A DNA stretch of 64,000 nt from Saprospiraceae bacterium (GCA_013360405.1 JABWBR010000012.1:1-64000); one strand, 5' to 3'. Numbered from the stretch's first letter, positions 52,283 to 62,146 are shown. Notes: a model not told the origin generated them from the sequence alone. Program-made: numbers and translations.

Positions 52283-54205
52283 TCAGAACTTCAACCAATA
52301 AATAAATATCACCACGAGGCCCAATACGCCGACCACAAAGCCGACGGCGTATTGTTGTACATGGCCCGACTGTAAGCCCTTGATAACCGAAGATATCCGG
52401 GCAGTCAGGTTGGCAATGGCATTCATGGTACCATCCACAATATGGCGGTCAAACCAGGCCACCGGGGTTGCTATGCCCGCGAACAAGATCTTTTTGGTGA
52501 CGCCCATGTATATTTCGTCAATGTAAAACTTGTTTTTTGCCGATTGGTACAAGCTGCCCAGGCTGCCGGCAATTTGCGCCGGTAAAGCCGAAGGCCTGCG
52601 GTAAAGCCACATCGCCAGCAATATGCCGGCAATACTCACCACACTGGCCGTCACGGCAATGCTCATCTCGGGGTGCATGGCCATCACCTGGCGGTCGGAA
52701 GATACGTAGTGGCCAAACGGGATAAACCCGCCTACTACGCTCAGGGCCGCCAGCACCATTAAGGGCCCCCACATCACCAGGGGCGCTTCGTGCGGCTTGT
52801 GGGCATACGCTTTCTCTTCGCCCCAGAACACCCGGAAATACAAGCGGAACATATACAACGCGGTAAGGCCGGCTACCAACAAGGCGATACCGTAAATGGC
52901 CGGATTGTGGTGCAACGCCGCAGCCAGAATTTCGTCCTTGGAGAAAAATCCCGACAAGGGCGGAATACCCGCGATAGCCAGACAGGCTACCAGGAATGCC
53001 GCATGCGTGATCGGCAGGTATTTGCGCAAGCCGCCCATGTCGCCCATTACATTGCTATGTACGGCATGGATTACAGCGCCGGCGCCAAGGAATAACAACG
53101 CCTTAAACATGGCGTGGGTAAATAAGTGGAACATAGAGGCCGTATAACCCAGTCCTTCTTCGCCGCCATAACCCGACACGCCCAACGACAACATCATATA
53201 ACCTATCTGCGACATCGTGGAATAAGCCAACACCCGCTTGATATCCTCCTGGGTGATGGCGATGAGCGCCGCAAATAAAGCCGTAATAGCGCCGGTCCAG
53301 GCCACCACTTCGAGCGCAGCGCCCCCCGACATATGATACACCGGAAATAGCCGCGCTACCAGGTATACGCCCGCCACAACCATCGTAGCAGCGTGGATCA
53401 ACGCTGACACAGGCGTGGGGCCTTCCATAGCGTCGGGAAGCCAGATATGCAGCGGGAACATGGCCGATTTACCGGCGCCCCCCATAAATATAAGCACCAA
53501 AGCCCAGGTGAGCACCGAAGCGCCCATAAACGTAGCCGATGCCGCCCCGGCAATCGCCGCCCCGTCGGGGTTGTTGAGCGCCAGAAAATCAAACGTGCCG
53601 CTATACCACGACAACAGCAGGATGCCCACCAGGAAGCCGAAGTCGGCAAAACGCGTAACGATAAACGCCTTTTTGGCCGCCGCCACCGCCGAAGGCCGGT
53701 CGTAGTAAAAACCGATGAGCAGATAAGACGATACCCCCACCAATTCCCAGAAGAAATAGATCTGGAACAGGTTGGTGGCCAATACCAATCCGTACATCGA
53801 AAAGCTGAACAGCGACAAAAACGCGAAATACCGGGCAAAACCGGGTTCGTCTTTCATATATCCCAAGCTGTAAATGTGCACCATCGACGATACGATAGAG
53901 ACCACCAACAGCATCATAATAGAAATGGGATCGAGCAAGACGCCCATATGTACTACCAGGGTGTCGCTAAACCGCAGCCAGGTATAATTGACCGGGATAA
54001 CGGTAGGCCAGCCGCCGTCGGCGGGCAGCGCTGCGCTGAAATAATTCCACGCAGTAAGCAGGCTCAACACCAGCGTAACCAGGATGCCTGCCGTGCCGAT
54101 CCATCCGGCCAGTTGGGGCCTGATGCGCAAACTCAGCACACCCGTCACCAAAAAAACCAGAAACGGCAATAAAATAATCCAAATCGTATAAGCATAACCT
54201 TCCAT
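52283..54205 (-). CDS. nuoL: complex I, subunit L
   Basis: The 640-residue product is the largest antiporter-like subunit. Motifs are VSIVSSMVHIYSLGYM, FFWELVGVSSYLLIGFYYDR, GAGKSAMFPLHIWLPDAMEG and DMGGLRKYLP. It should include the long lateral helix at the C-terminus that braces the antiporter subunits. It is the third pump and the most distant from the quinone site. It starts 4 bp after the nuoK stop. Confidence 0.96.
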   Translation of the reverse strand: MEGYAYTIWIILLPFLVFLVTGVLSLRIRPQLAGWIGTAGILVTLVLSLLTAWNYFSAALPADGGWPTVIPVNYTWLRFSDTLVVHMGVLLDPISIMMLLVVSIVSSMVHIYSLGYMKDEPGFARYFAFLSLFSFSMYGLVLATNLFQIYFFWELVGVSSYLLIGFYYDRPSAVAAAKKAFIVTRFADFGFLVGILLLSWYSGTFDFLALNNPDGAAIAGAASATFMGASVLTWALVLIFMGGAGKSAMFPLHIWLPDAMEGPTPVSALIHAATMVVAGVYLVARLFPVYHMSGGAALEVVAWTGAITALFAALIAITQEDIKRVLAYSTMSQIGYMMLSLGVSGYGGEEGLGYTASMFHLFTHAMFKALLFLGAGAVIHAVHSNVMGDMGGLRKYLPITHAAFLVACLAIAGIPPLSGFFSKDEILAAALHHNPAIYGIALLVAGLTALYMFRLYFRVFWGEEKAYAHKPHEAPLVMWGPLMVLAALSVVGGFIPFGHYVSSDRQVMAMHPEMSIAVTASVVSIAGILLAMWLYRRPSALPAQIAGSLGSLYQSAKNKFYIDEIYMGVTKKILFAGIATPVAWFDRHIVDGTMNAIANLTARISSVIKGLQSGHVQQYAVGFVVGVLGLVVIFIYWLKF

Positions 54206-54209
54206 ACCG

Positions 54210-54527
54210 CTAGTGTTTAAGTGTATTCACCTGCTCTACGTCTACTGCCTTGATCTTGCGATACAAATTGATCACGATAGCAATGGCCAGCGCCACTTCA
54301 CAAGCGGCAACGGCTATCAGGAACAAGGCAAAAAGCTGGCCGTTGGGCTGCCCCGGATATAAGTATTTGTTGAAAGCTACAAAATTGATCGCGGCGCCGT
54401 TGAGCATCAGCTCCAGCGACATCAATATCGTGATCAGGTTTTTGCGCGTCAAAAATCCATATACGCCTATAAAAAACATCAGGGTGGAAACCGTCAGGAT
54501 CTCGATCAGGCTGACTCCAGGTATCAT
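54210..54527 (-). CDS. nuoK: complex I, subunit K
   Basis: The 105-residue product has three helices, as expected of NuoK. Conserved glutamates in the membrane lie in LMSLELMLNGAAINFVAF and AACEVALAIAIVI. It links the quinone-site subunits with the antiporters. The start overlaps the nuoJ stop by 4 bp. Confidence 0.95.
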   Translation of the reverse strand: MIPGVSLIEILTVSTLMFFIGVYGFLTRKNLITILMSLELMLNGAAINFVAFNKYLYPGQPNGQLFALFLIAVAACEVALAIAIVINLYRKIKAVDVEQVNTLKH

Positions 54528-55057
54528 GGCGCTTGTTTTTCTGGTGAAGAATCGTCGACGCTGTGTCTTTGCTTCGCAATCACGATAGCGCCGATCATAA
54601 CAGCCAGCAACAAGATGCTGACTACTTCAAAAGGCAGCAGATAACCTCCTCCGCCTGGGTTCAGCAGGGTATTCCCCACTGTGTTGAGGTCGCTTTGCTC
54701 GGGCGCCTCCACCCTGCTAAACAAACTACCCTGCAATAGTTGCACAAACATCACCGCTCCCGCCACGCACAAGGCGCCGGCAACCGCCACCCGGCTCCAG
54801 TCCGGGGTAGGCATTTGATGGTCGATATCATGGGTGAGCAAAATGGAGAAAATGATGAGCACTACGATACCACCCGCATACACGGTGAGCTGAACGGCGC
54901 CCAGAAAATGGTAACCTATCAGAAAATAAAAACCCGCTATGGCCGTAAGCACCCCAAAGAGGTAAACCGCCGAGCGCAGCAATTTGCGGCTGAGCACCGA
55001 CATCAGGCTGAGGGACAGGATTACCGCAGATAAAATGTAGAAAATTATCTTTTCCAT
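54524..55057 (-). CDS. nuoJ: complex I, subunit J
   Basis: The 177-residue product has five helices and the FYFLIGYHFLGAVQLTVYAG motif whose pi-bulge helix changes shape during turnover. It ends with a short charged tail (KQRHSVDDSSPEKQAP). It overlaps nuoK by 4 bp and follows nuoI by 7 bp. Confidence 0.94.
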   Translation of the reverse strand: MEKIIFYILSAVILSLSLMSVLSRKLLRSAVYLFGVLTAIAGFYFLIGYHFLGAVQLTVYAGGIVVLIIFSILLTHDIDHQMPTPDWSRVAVAGALCVAGAVMFVQLLQGSLFSRVEAPEQSDLNTVGNTLLNPGGGGYLLPFEVVSILLLAVMIGAIVIAKQRHSVDDSSPEKQAP

Positions 55058-55064
55058 AAATTTG

Positions 55065-55556
55065 TTATTCTTCTACGCCTTTTTCCAGCTTCGAACCCGG
55101 CCGGTTGAGCACTTTAGTCAATTGAGAACGGTCGAATACCGCATGCTCGAAATCATGCCCCATTTTGATCGCATCGGTGGGGCACGCCAAAATACACAGG
55201 TTGCACATCGTACACATCGATAAGTGGTATACGAAGGTCTCTATCTGCTTTTTCTTTTTGCCCGTCTCGGGGTCTTCCCTGCGCGCCCAAATGATCTCTA
55301 TCGAGCCATTGGGACAGGCTACCTCGCAAGCCGAACAACCCGTGCAGCGGTGTTCGTTGTTTTCGTTGTGCAACAAGACCACCTCTCCCCGGAACCGATC
55401 GAACATCTGTAGCGTGTCGCGGTTGTCGGGGTATTCCTGGGTGATAATTTCCTTGCGGGCATGGGCAATGTATTTGCCTGTGATCCGCATGCCGTTTATC
55501 AGCCCCCGGATAGCCAGCAAAATTTCTTTGAAATACTCATAAATCGCTCTAAACAT
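55065..55556 (-). CDS. nuoI: complex I, subunit I (two 4Fe-4S clusters)
   Basis: The product is 163 residues from ATG at 55556 (MFRAIYEYFK); a longer open frame to 55706 is antisense-like sequence overlapping nuoH and is rejected. Two CxxCxxCxxxCP motifs are seen: CTGCSACEVACP and CTMCNLCILACP. They hold clusters N6a and N6b, which pass electrons to NuoB. In the absence of NuoEFG this subunit would be a possible entry point for reduced ferredoxin (inference). Confidence 0.95.
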   Translation of the reverse strand: MFRAIYEYFKEILLAIRGLINGMRITGKYIAHARKEIITQEYPDNRDTLQMFDRFRGEVVLLHNENNEHRCTGCSACEVACPNGSIEIIWARREDPETGKKKKQIETFVYHLSMCTMCNLCILACPTDAIKMGHDFEHAVFDRSQLTKVLNRPGSKLEKGVEE

Positions 55557-55582
55557 GGCGCTTGCGTTTTCTTTTTTTCTGA

Positions 55583-56659
55583 TTATCCATGCCAGCCCAG
55601 GTATACCAGGATGGCGGTAAATACCAGATTCATCAGGTTGAGCGGCATCAGGTACTTCCACTCCAGCTTGAGCAACTGGTCGATGCGCAGGCGAGGGAAA
55701 GTCCACTTAAACCACATCATTAAAAATATGACTGCGCTTACCTTCAGAAAAAACCAAAGGATAGGCGGTACAAAGTCCATGACAGCGTTGAAACCGGCCC
55801 AATCTCCGAGATGGAAAGGCATCCAGCCCCCCAAAAAGACGGTAGTGGCAATGGCCGCAACGGTAAACATGTTGACGAATTCGGCGAGGAAAAAGAAGGC
55901 GAATTTCAAGCCCGAATATTCGGTGTGAAACCCGGCGGTGAGTTCCGATTCCGCCTCCGGCAAGTCGAAGGGGCCCCTGTTGATTTCGGCGATAGAGGCC
56001 GTGAGATACAAGAAAAAAGCAATGATCGCCGGTACGTGCCCCTTGAATATCCACCAGCCGTTGGCCTGGGTTTCGATGATAGTCGACAATTGCAGGGTGC
56101 CCGTGAGCAGTACCATGGTGAGCAGCGACAAACCTACCGACAACTCGTAGCTCACAATTTGCGCCCCGCTGCGCATGGCGCCGATCAGGGCGTATTTATT
56201 GTTGCTCGACCAGCCGGCGAGCAAAATGCCTACCACGCCCAGCGACGAAACCGCCACGATAAACAGCAAGCCGATATTGATATCGAATGCCTGCAAGCCT
56301 TTGGCAAAAGGCACCAGCGATATCACTGTCAACGCCGCCAGCGTAATAATAAACGGCGCCAGGTTGTAGAGCAACTTATCGGCCTTGTTGACGGTAACTG
56401 GTTCTTTCAGCAGCAATTTGAGGGCATCGGCCACGGTTTGTGCAGTGCCGGCCCAGCCAACCCGGTTGGGGCCCAGTCGCAACTGAAAGAATGCGCAAAC
56501 GCGGCGTTCTACGTATACCAGCACCAAACCCAGGATGGCGTAAAGCGCCAGATAGACCAGAATTACTAGTGTCCATTCCAGCGCAGTAGCTACGCCCGGG
56601 CTGAATTGCCCGTGGAGAAAATTGCCGATAGATTGCACCAATGTCGTGAAGTCGTACAT
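55583..56659 (-). CDS. nuoH: complex I, subunit H
   Basis: The 358-residue product is the membrane subunit next to the quinone site. Motifs are YVERRVCAFFQLRLGPNRVG, the GWSSNNKYALIGAMR loop and the acidic NRGPFDLPEAESELTAGFHTEY. Its eight or so helices form the E-channel that couples quinone reduction to pumping. It starts 12 bp after nuoD ends; in most operons nuoEFG stand in this gap. Confidence 0.96.
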   Translation of the reverse strand: MYDFTTLVQSIGNFLHGQFSPGVATALEWTLVILVYLALYAILGLVLVYVERRVCAFFQLRLGPNRVGWAGTAQTVADALKLLLKEPVTVNKADKLLYNLAPFIITLAALTVISLVPFAKGLQAFDINIGLLFIVAVSSLGVVGILLAGWSSNNKYALIGAMRSGAQIVSYELSVGLSLLTMVLLTGTLQLSTIIETQANGWWIFKGHVPAIIAFFLYLTASIAEINRGPFDLPEAESELTAGFHTEYSGLKFAFFFLAEFVNMFTVAAIATTVFLGGWMPFHLGDWAGFNAVMDFVPPILWFFLKVSAVIFLMMWFKWTFPRLRIDQLLKLEWKYLMPLNLMNLVFTAILVYLGWHG

Positions 56660-56671
56660 AGTTCAAGCGCT

Positions 56672-57805
56672 TTACCGGTCGATATCCGGCATGACATAAT
56701 CAAAAGTAGACATGATGGCCACCAGGTCGGCCAGTTTACTGCCCCTGGCCACCTTGTCGAGCACAAATAAATTGGAAAAACCGGGCGAACGGAATTTGAG
56801 CCGGTAAGGGCTCTTGTTGCCGTCGCTGATGATGTATACCCCGAAATCGCCGCGGGCAGTCTCCACGCGTTGATAAAATTCGCCTTTCGGCAATTTGATC
56901 ACTTGCTTGGTGGGCGCCTGAAAATCGCCTTCGGGAATATTGTCGATCAATTGCTCGATGATGCGCAGCGATTCCCACATTTCGAGAATACGCGCCTTGT
57001 AGCGGGCAAAACAATCGCCGTCGGTCATGAGGACTTCTTTGAAGTCGACCTGCGGGTACATGCCGTAGGGGTGGCGCTTGCGCACGTCGCAGGCAAACCC
57101 CGAAGCCCTGCCAGAAGGCCCGGTGACACCATACGCAACGGCGTCTTCTTTCGACATATAACCGATGCCCTCGGTGCGAGCCCTGAAAATCGGGTTGTCG
57201 CTGAGCAACTGGTCGTATTCAGGCAGTTTTGTTTTGAAATGCGCGACAAAGTCTTTGGTCCTTTTCTGGAAATTGGGGTGTATGTCAAACATCAACCCGC
57301 CGGGCACGTTATAATTCATGGTGAGCCGGGCGCCGCAGGTTTCTTCAAAAATATCGTTGATCATTTCGCGGTCGCGAAATCCGTACAAAAACGAGGTGAT
57401 CGCGCCGAGGTCCATGCCCATTACCCCCCACCACAACTGGTGAGAAGCCAGACGGGTAAGCTCGTCGATAATGGTGCGGATTACTTTTACACGCTCGGGC
57501 ACTTCTATCTGCAAAGCCTGCTCCACAGCCAGACAAACGGCTTCGTTGTTGATGTGGCAGGAGAGATAGTCCATGCGGTCGGTGAGGTGAACGATCTGCC
57601 GGTAGGTGTCCTTTTCACACATCTTTTCGATAGACCGGTGGATGTAGCCGATGTGGGGCTCTACTTTGCGAATGATCTCGCCGTCAATCGTCAGCACCAA
57701 TCGAAGCACGCCGTGCGTGGAAGGGTGCTGGGGGCCCATGTTGACGAAATATTCCTGACTGGTCAGGAGGTCGGTGGCAGGCGCCAGGTCAAGTTGATCG
57801 CTCAC
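56672..57805 (-). CDS. nuoD: complex I, subunit D (49-kDa type)
   Basis: The product is 377 residues from GTG at 57805; the GTG overlaps the nuoC TGA as GTGA, a 4-bp coupled start, and a longer frame to 57862 is not favoured. Quinone-site residues lie in NMGPQHPSTHGVLRLVL (His pair) and near YLSCHINNEAVCLAVE. The Tyr and Asp of the quinone pocket are expected nearby. With NuoB it forms the quinone-reducing module. Confidence 0.94.
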   Translation of the reverse strand: MSDQLDLAPATDLLTSQEYFVNMGPQHPSTHGVLRLVLTIDGEIIRKVEPHIGYIHRSIEKMCEKDTYRQIVHLTDRMDYLSCHINNEAVCLAVEQALQIEVPERVKVIRTIIDELTRLASHQLWWGVMGMDLGAITSFLYGFRDREMINDIFEETCGARLTMNYNVPGGLMFDIHPNFQKRTKDFVAHFKTKLPEYDQLLSDNPIFRARTEGIGYMSKEDAVAYGVTGPSGRASGFACDVRKRHPYGMYPQVDFKEVLMTDGDCFARYKARILEMWESLRIIEQLIDNIPEGDFQAPTKQVIKLPKGEFYQRVETARGDFGVYIISDGNKSPYRLKFRSPGFSNLFVLDKVARGSKLADLVAIMSTFDYVMPDIDR

Positions 57806-58260
57806 AGCTCTATCATATTTATTTCGTCCTTGTAATCTTTGCGCATCGGGTATCCCTCCCAATCATCGGTCAGCAGCAATCGACGCAGGTCGGGGTGGTT
57901 GTTAAACCGGATGCCGAACATGTCGTACGCTTCCCGCTCGTGGGCATCGGCCGTAGGCCAGATATCGCATACCGTGTCGAGGCGGGGGTCTTCCCTGCCG
58001 TCGGTGCGCGATTTCAACACCAGGCAATGGCCGTGTTGGGTCGATTCGAGGTGATACACGACTTCCATATATTCGGGCCAATCTACTCCCGAGAGGCAAA
58101 AGAGGTAGTCGAAAGACGTTGCCTCGTCGTTTTTGAGCCTGAAGGCGAAATCGTGGAGTTGTGCGGCGGGTACCCTTACATTAAGGTATTGCGCATTTTC
58201 TTCCGTTTCGAGGCCTTCCGCCCAGGTAGTGAGCAGTTGTAAGAGTGCTTCGTTATTCAT
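57802..58260 (-). CDS. nuoC: complex I, subunit C (30-kDa type)
   Basis: The 152-residue product is a peripheral-arm subunit. The diagnostic C-terminal stretch ERE-AYDMFGI...NHPDLRRLLLTDDWEGYPMRKDY is present. It is a separate gene and not fused to nuoD as in some Gammaproteobacteria. Its stop overlaps the nuoD start by 4 bp. Confidence 0.95.
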   Translation of the reverse strand: MNNEALLQLLTTWAEGLETEENAQYLNVRVPAAQLHDFAFRLKNDEATSFDYLFCLSGVDWPEYMEVVYHLESTQHGHCLVLKSRTDGREDPRLDTVCDIWPTADAHEREAYDMFGIRFNNHPDLRRLLLTDDWEGYPMRKDYKDEINMIEL

Positions 58261-58275
58261 GATCGGCTATTTACA

Positions 58276-58842
58276 TCAGAAACCTTCTTCAAATCCCTCC
58301 GCCGGACTTTTCCTGGTAAGCATGCTTTCGGATTTGATCTTTTCCTGCAATTTCATCAAACCGTAAAGCAAAGCTTCGGGGCGGGGCGGACAACCGGGCA
58401 CGTACACATCCACAGGAATGACGTGGTCGGCGCCTTTGATTACCGAATAAGAATTGTAATAAAACGGCCCTCCCGATATAGCGCAGGCGCCCATGGCGAT
58501 CACGTATTTGGGGTCGGCCATTTGGTCGTACAAGCGCTTGAGCACGGGCCCCATCTTGTTGACAATCGTGCCGGCAATGACGATCAGGTCGGCCTGACGG
58601 GGTGTAGCGCGGGCTACCTCGGTGCCAAAACGCGACCAGTCGTGCCGGGCAGCGCCCGTAGACATCATCTCGATGGCGCAGCAACTGGTGCCGAATACCA
58701 GGGGCCACAGCGAATTGGCGCGCCCCCAGTTAACTACCCTGTCGAGGCTCGTCACCAGGATATTGCCGCCGTTGCCGGCGCTGACCACCGTACCCAACTC
58801 GTGTTGTTGGAATGCAGGTCCTTGTTCTTCTATTATTCCCAT
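58276..58842 (-). CDS. nuoB: complex I, subunit B (N2 cluster)
   Basis: The 188-residue product holds the last Fe-S cluster (N2). The ligands are a CC pair in GTSCCAIEM, the Cys in MGACAISGG and the Cys in [11 protein letters not shown]. It passes electrons to quinone at the NuoB-NuoD interface. Its start overlaps the nuoA stop by 10 bp. Confidence 0.96.
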   Translation of the reverse strand: MGIIEEQGPAFQQHELGTVVSAGNGGNILVTSLDRVVNWGRANSLWPLVFGTSCCAIEMMSTGAARHDWSRFGTEVARATPRQADLIVIAGTIVNKMGPVLKRLYDQMADPKYVIAMGACAISGGPFYYNSYSVIKGADHVIPVDVYVPGCPPRPEALLYGLMKLQEKIKSESMLTRKSPAEGFEEGF

Positions 58843-59183
58843 ATCAGCGCTTTTTTCTTCCAGGCGTATAATAATCCCAGACCCAAAATCAGGATAAAAA
58901 TGATGGCCGAAATCAGGCCCGTAAGCCCAATATTTTTCATCACTACCGCCCAGGGCACCAGGAAGATCATTTCCACATCAAAGAGTAAAAAAAGGATGGC
59001 AAAAAGGTAATACCCCACTTTGAACTGTACGTGGGTAGGCCCCTGTGTAGGGATACCGCATTCGTAAGGTTCGAGTTTTTGCGGGTTTGTCGACGTCGGC
59101 GCCAGCAATTTGGAGGCTATCATCCCCCCTCCCACCAGCACTACCGCGGCAATAAAAAATACGATAATGGCTTCTGTTCCCAT
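58833..59183 (-). CDS. nuoA: complex I, subunit A
   Basis: The 116-residue product has three helices. A conserved loop ([11 protein letters not shown], with Cys) is followed by [17 protein letters not shown], which carries the buried acidic residues. It lies against NuoH. It begins 5 bp after the korB stop, which ties the complex I genes to the 2-oxoacid oxidoreductase genes in one operon. Confidence 0.94.
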   Translation of the reverse strand: MGTEAIIVFFIAAVVLVGGGMIASKLLAPTSTNPQKLEPYECGIPTQGPTHVQFKVGYYLFAILFLLFDVEMIFLVPWAVVMKNIGLTGLISAIIFILILGLGLLYAWKKKALIWE

Positions 59184-59188
59184 GGTAA

Positions 59189-60196
59189 TTATACGCTATA
59201 AGTTTCACCGGAAAATAGCAAATCGTCGATGCTTTTGTACTTCGAGCGGTTTTTGATGCTCTCCGCCTGGGTAGCCATGCGTTCCTCATAAGTAGGCGTT
59301 TCGACACTGCGAATAATGCCTACCGGTAGCGGGTTATCCATTTGCGTAAGCATAAAATGCATCGAAGGATTGTAGTCGTGGGCATCGTGTACCAGGATAT
59401 CGTCTTCCGTGATCCCGTTTTCGCCGATGGTAACGGCTTCCAGCATGCGGCCGTTAAAGCGGATGCCCTTATTTTTTTCTTTACCAAAAATCATTTTTTC
59501 GCCGTGCTTGAGATACAGCAGCATGTCATCGCGTACGGTTTTATCGGTATACGAGTCGTAGGCGCCGTCGTTGAAAATCACGCAGTTTTGCAGGATCTCG
59601 ACCACCGACGTACCCTTGTGCTTTTCGGCGGCTGCAAAAATATCGGCCATGTCGTTGGGGTTGTTGTCGGGGGTGCGCGCATAAAACTGTCCGGCGCTGC
59701 CGATCGTCAACTCGCCGAAATTAAACGGCGGCTGGGTATTGCCGTAAGGCGAAGATTTCGTCTTTTGCCCCAAATCGGAGGTAGGCGAAAATTGTCCTTT
59801 GGTGAGACCGTATATTTTATTATTAAATAATACGACGTTGAGATCCACGTTGCGCCTGATCACATGGATCATGTGGTTGCCGCCGATGGCCAGCCCATCG
59901 CCGTCGCCAGTCATCACCCATACGCTGAGAGCCGGGTTCGACAATTTCACGCCGGTGGCGATGGCCGGCGCCCGCCCGTGGATGGTGTGAAAACCGTAAG
60001 TCTCCATATAGTAGGGAAAACGGCTCGAACAGCCGATGCCCGATATAAAGACGAAGTCTTCTCTGCGTTTGCCCATCATGGGCAGCGCTTTCTGCATGGC
60101 TCTAAGAATAACATAATCGCCGCAGCCCGGGCACCAGCGCACTTCCTGGTCGCTGACAAAATCCTTGAAGGTATATGTTGGAGGTTGAGTAGACAT
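59189..60196 (-). CDS. korB: 2-oxoacid:ferredoxin oxidoreductase, beta subunit
   Basis: The product is 335 residues from ATG at 60196. It binds thiamine diphosphate and one 4Fe-4S cluster. The motifs are WCPGCGDYV, GIGCSSRFPYY and the GDG(D) cofactor motif TGDGDGLAIGGNH. The NKIYGLTKGQFSPTS loop follows. The family oxidises 2-oxoglutarate (Kor/Oor) or related 2-oxoacids and reduces ferredoxin. 2-oxoglutarate is likeliest by resemblance, but not proven. It lies 36 bp after korA and 5 bp before nuoA. Confidence 0.93.
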   Translation of the reverse strand: MSTQPPTYTFKDFVSDQEVRWCPGCGDYVILRAMQKALPMMGKRREDFVFISGIGCSSRFPYYMETYGFHTIHGRAPAIATGVKLSNPALSVWVMTGDGDGLAIGGNHMIHVIRRNVDLNVVLFNNKIYGLTKGQFSPTSDLGQKTKSSPYGNTQPPFNFGELTIGSAGQFYARTPDNNPNDMADIFAAAEKHKGTSVVEILQNCVIFNDGAYDSYTDKTVRDDMLLYLKHGEKMIFGKEKNKGIRFNGRMLEAVTIGENGITEDDILVHDAHDYNPSMHFMLTQMDNPLPVGIIRSVETPTYEERMATQAESIKNRSKYKSIDDLLFSGETYSV

Positions 60197-60232
60197 AACA
60201 GCTTGTTGTTTAATTAAATAAATCCTGGTCAA

Positions 60233-62095
60233 TTATTTCGCGTTCAATAAATTGCGGAAATGGGCATTCAATTCGAATACGGTAAAGGGCAGGCCCTGCA
60301 CTTTGTTGTATTGTAAATAGGGAAACTCGGGGAAGGAACTGCGCAGCAGCGTAGCGAATTGCCCCAGGTTGAGTTCGCACACTACGATTTGCTTAAACCG
60401 CGAAAAGACTTCACGGGTATTGCGCGGCATGGGGTTGATGTAATGGAAGTGGGCAAGACTTACGGCGTGGCCTTCTTCCTGAAGGGCTTTCACAGCGGTA
60501 TGCAAGCTGCCGTAAGTGCCGCCCCAGCCTACCACCAGCAGATCGCCGCTTTCGGCGCCGTCGAGTTGCAGTTCGGGGATATAATTTTCCACCCGGCGCA
60601 CCTTTTCAGCGCGCAGTTTGACCATGTGTTCGTGGTTTTCCGGGTCGTAGCTGATATGGCCGGTGCCGTCTTCTTTTTCCAGGCCGCCGATGCGGTGTTC
60701 AAATCCCGGCATGCCGGGCGTAGCCCAGCGTCGCGCCAGCGTTTCGGGGTTGCGCAGGTAGGGCAGCCATTCTTCGCCAGGCAGGGGTGCGACGGCGGGT
60801 TTGATGGGCTCCAGATCGTTTACGCTGCGGATGCGCCAGGGCGCCGAGCCGTTGGCGATATAGCCGTCGGTCAATAAAATCACGGGCGTCATGTGTTCAA
60901 GAGCCAGGCGGGAGGCTTCGTAGGCCATATCGAAGCAATTGGAGGGCGACGATGCAGCCACCACGATAACCGGACTTTCGCCGTTGCGGCCGTACATGGC
61001 CTGCAGCAAGTCGGCTTGCTCGGTTTTGGTGGGCAAACCGGTAGAAGGGCCGCCGCGCTGAACATTGACAATCACCAGGGGCAATTCGGTCATCACCGCC
61101 AGGCCGATAGCTTCGCTTTTGAGCGCCAGGCCGGGGCCGGAGGTAGTAGTGAGCGCCAGGTTGCCGGCAAAAGAAGCGCCTATGGCCGAGCAAATACCGG
61201 CAATTTCGTCTTCCGCCTGGAAAGTGGTAACGCCAAAGTGCTGGTGTTCACTCAATTCGTGCAAAATATCGGATGCGGGCGTAATAGGATAAGACCCCAG
61301 GAACAGGTGTTTGCCTGATCTTTCGGCCGCTGCCAGGAAACCCCAGGCGATGGCCGTGTTGCCCATCAAGATGCGATAGGTGCCTCCCGTCATCTTGGCG
61401 GGCAAGATCGTGTAAGCCGAGGAGAGCAGCTCCATCGTTTCGGCGTAGTGGTAACCCGACTTGAGCACTTTAACGTTGGCTTCAAAAATCTGCGGCTTAT
61501 GGCCGAATTTCTTTTCCAGAAACTTAATGGTATAATCCAGCGGGCGGCTAAACATCCAGAACACCATGCCCAACGCAAACATATTGCGGGTGCGGTTCAT
61601 GCTGGTGTTGTCCAGGCCCATTTCCTTAATGGCGCCTCTCGACAATTGGGTGATAGGCGCCGGGATGAGGTTATAGGCGGAGAGTGTGCCATCTTCGAGG
61701 GGATTATCGCTATAACCGGCTTTACCCAGGTTTTTGGTCGTAAATTCGTCTGCGTCAACGATAATCGTTTTGCCGTGTTGTACGGCCGAAATATTGGTTT
61801 TCAGTGCCGCAGGGTTCATCGCTACCAACACGTCCACATCGTCGCCGGGAGTTGAAATCTCCACTTCGCCGATATGCACCTGAAAACCCGAAACCCCGTA
61901 AATACTGCCTTCCGGGGCGCGGATTTCAGCGGGATAGTTGGGAAAAGTGGCAATGTCGTTGCCCAACATGGCCGATGTGTCGGAAAACTGGGAACCCGTG
62001 AGTTGCATGCCGTCGCCCGAGTCGCCGGCGAAACGGATCACCACGCGGTCGAGCCTGATCTTATTTTTATCCTGGGTAGTTGCGGTATCAGACAT
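60233..62095 (-). CDS. korA: 2-oxoacid:ferredoxin oxidoreductase, alpha subunit with fused gamma domain
   Basis: The product is 620 residues from ATG at 62095 (MSDTATTQDK); a longer frame to 62146 has no support. Residues about 15-200 are the gamma (CoA-contacting) domain (IRFAGDSGDGMQLTGSQFSD, FPNYPAEIRAPEG). The alpha domain follows (LFLGSYPITPASDILHELSE, FQAEDEIAGICSAIGASFAG, VQRGGPSTGLPTKTEQADL). With KorB it converts 2-oxoglutarate and CoA to succinyl-CoA and CO2, reducing ferredoxin. It is the first gene of a 13-gene minus-strand run. A ferredoxin gene lies divergently upstream. Confidence 0.93.
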   Translation of the reverse strand: MSDTATTQDKNKIRLDRVVIRFAGDSGDGMQLTGSQFSDTSAMLGNDIATFPNYPAEIRAPEGSIYGVSGFQVHIGEVEISTPGDDVDVLVAMNPAALKTNISAVQHGKTIIVDADEFTTKNLGKAGYSDNPLEDGTLSAYNLIPAPITQLSRGAIKEMGLDNTSMNRTRNMFALGMVFWMFSRPLDYTIKFLEKKFGHKPQIFEANVKVLKSGYHYAETMELLSSAYTILPAKMTGGTYRILMGNTAIAWGFLAAAERSGKHLFLGSYPITPASDILHELSEHQHFGVTTFQAEDEIAGICSAIGASFAGNLALTTTSGPGLALKSEAIGLAVMTELPLVIVNVQRGGPSTGLPTKTEQADLLQAMYGRNGESPVIVVAASSPSNCFDMAYEASRLALEHMTPVILLTDGYIANGSAPWRIRSVNDLEPIKPAVAPLPGEEWLPYLRNPETLARRWATPGMPGFEHRIGGLEKEDGTGHISYDPENHEHMVKLRAEKVRRVENYIPELQLDGAESGDLLVVGWGGTYGSLHTAVKALQEEGHAVSLAHFHYINPMPRNTREVFSRFKQIVVCELNLGQFATLLRSSFPEFPYLQYNKVQGLPFTVFELNAHFRNLLNAK

Positions 62096-62118
62096 ATTGT
62101 TTTGTATTTTAGCTCCTG

Positions 62119-62146
62119 CAAATTTTAAAACGGTCGAAAGGTACAA
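62119..62146 (-). promoter_or_regulatory. possible promoter of the kor-nuo operon
   Basis: On the minus strand AAAATTTG is one mismatch from TAnnTTTG, with TTG 17 bp upstream. It is 24 bp or more before the korA start. Weak evidence. Confidence 0.3.

Noticed and set aside
55557-55706. Longer nuoI start
   Set aside because: The added residues overlap nuoH and do not fit NuoI; the ATG at 55556 matches the family start.
52283-58842. Long plus-strand frames opposite the nuo genes (for example 53447-54172, 56870-57835)
   Set aside because: They are shadows of the well-conserved nuo genes on the minus strand.
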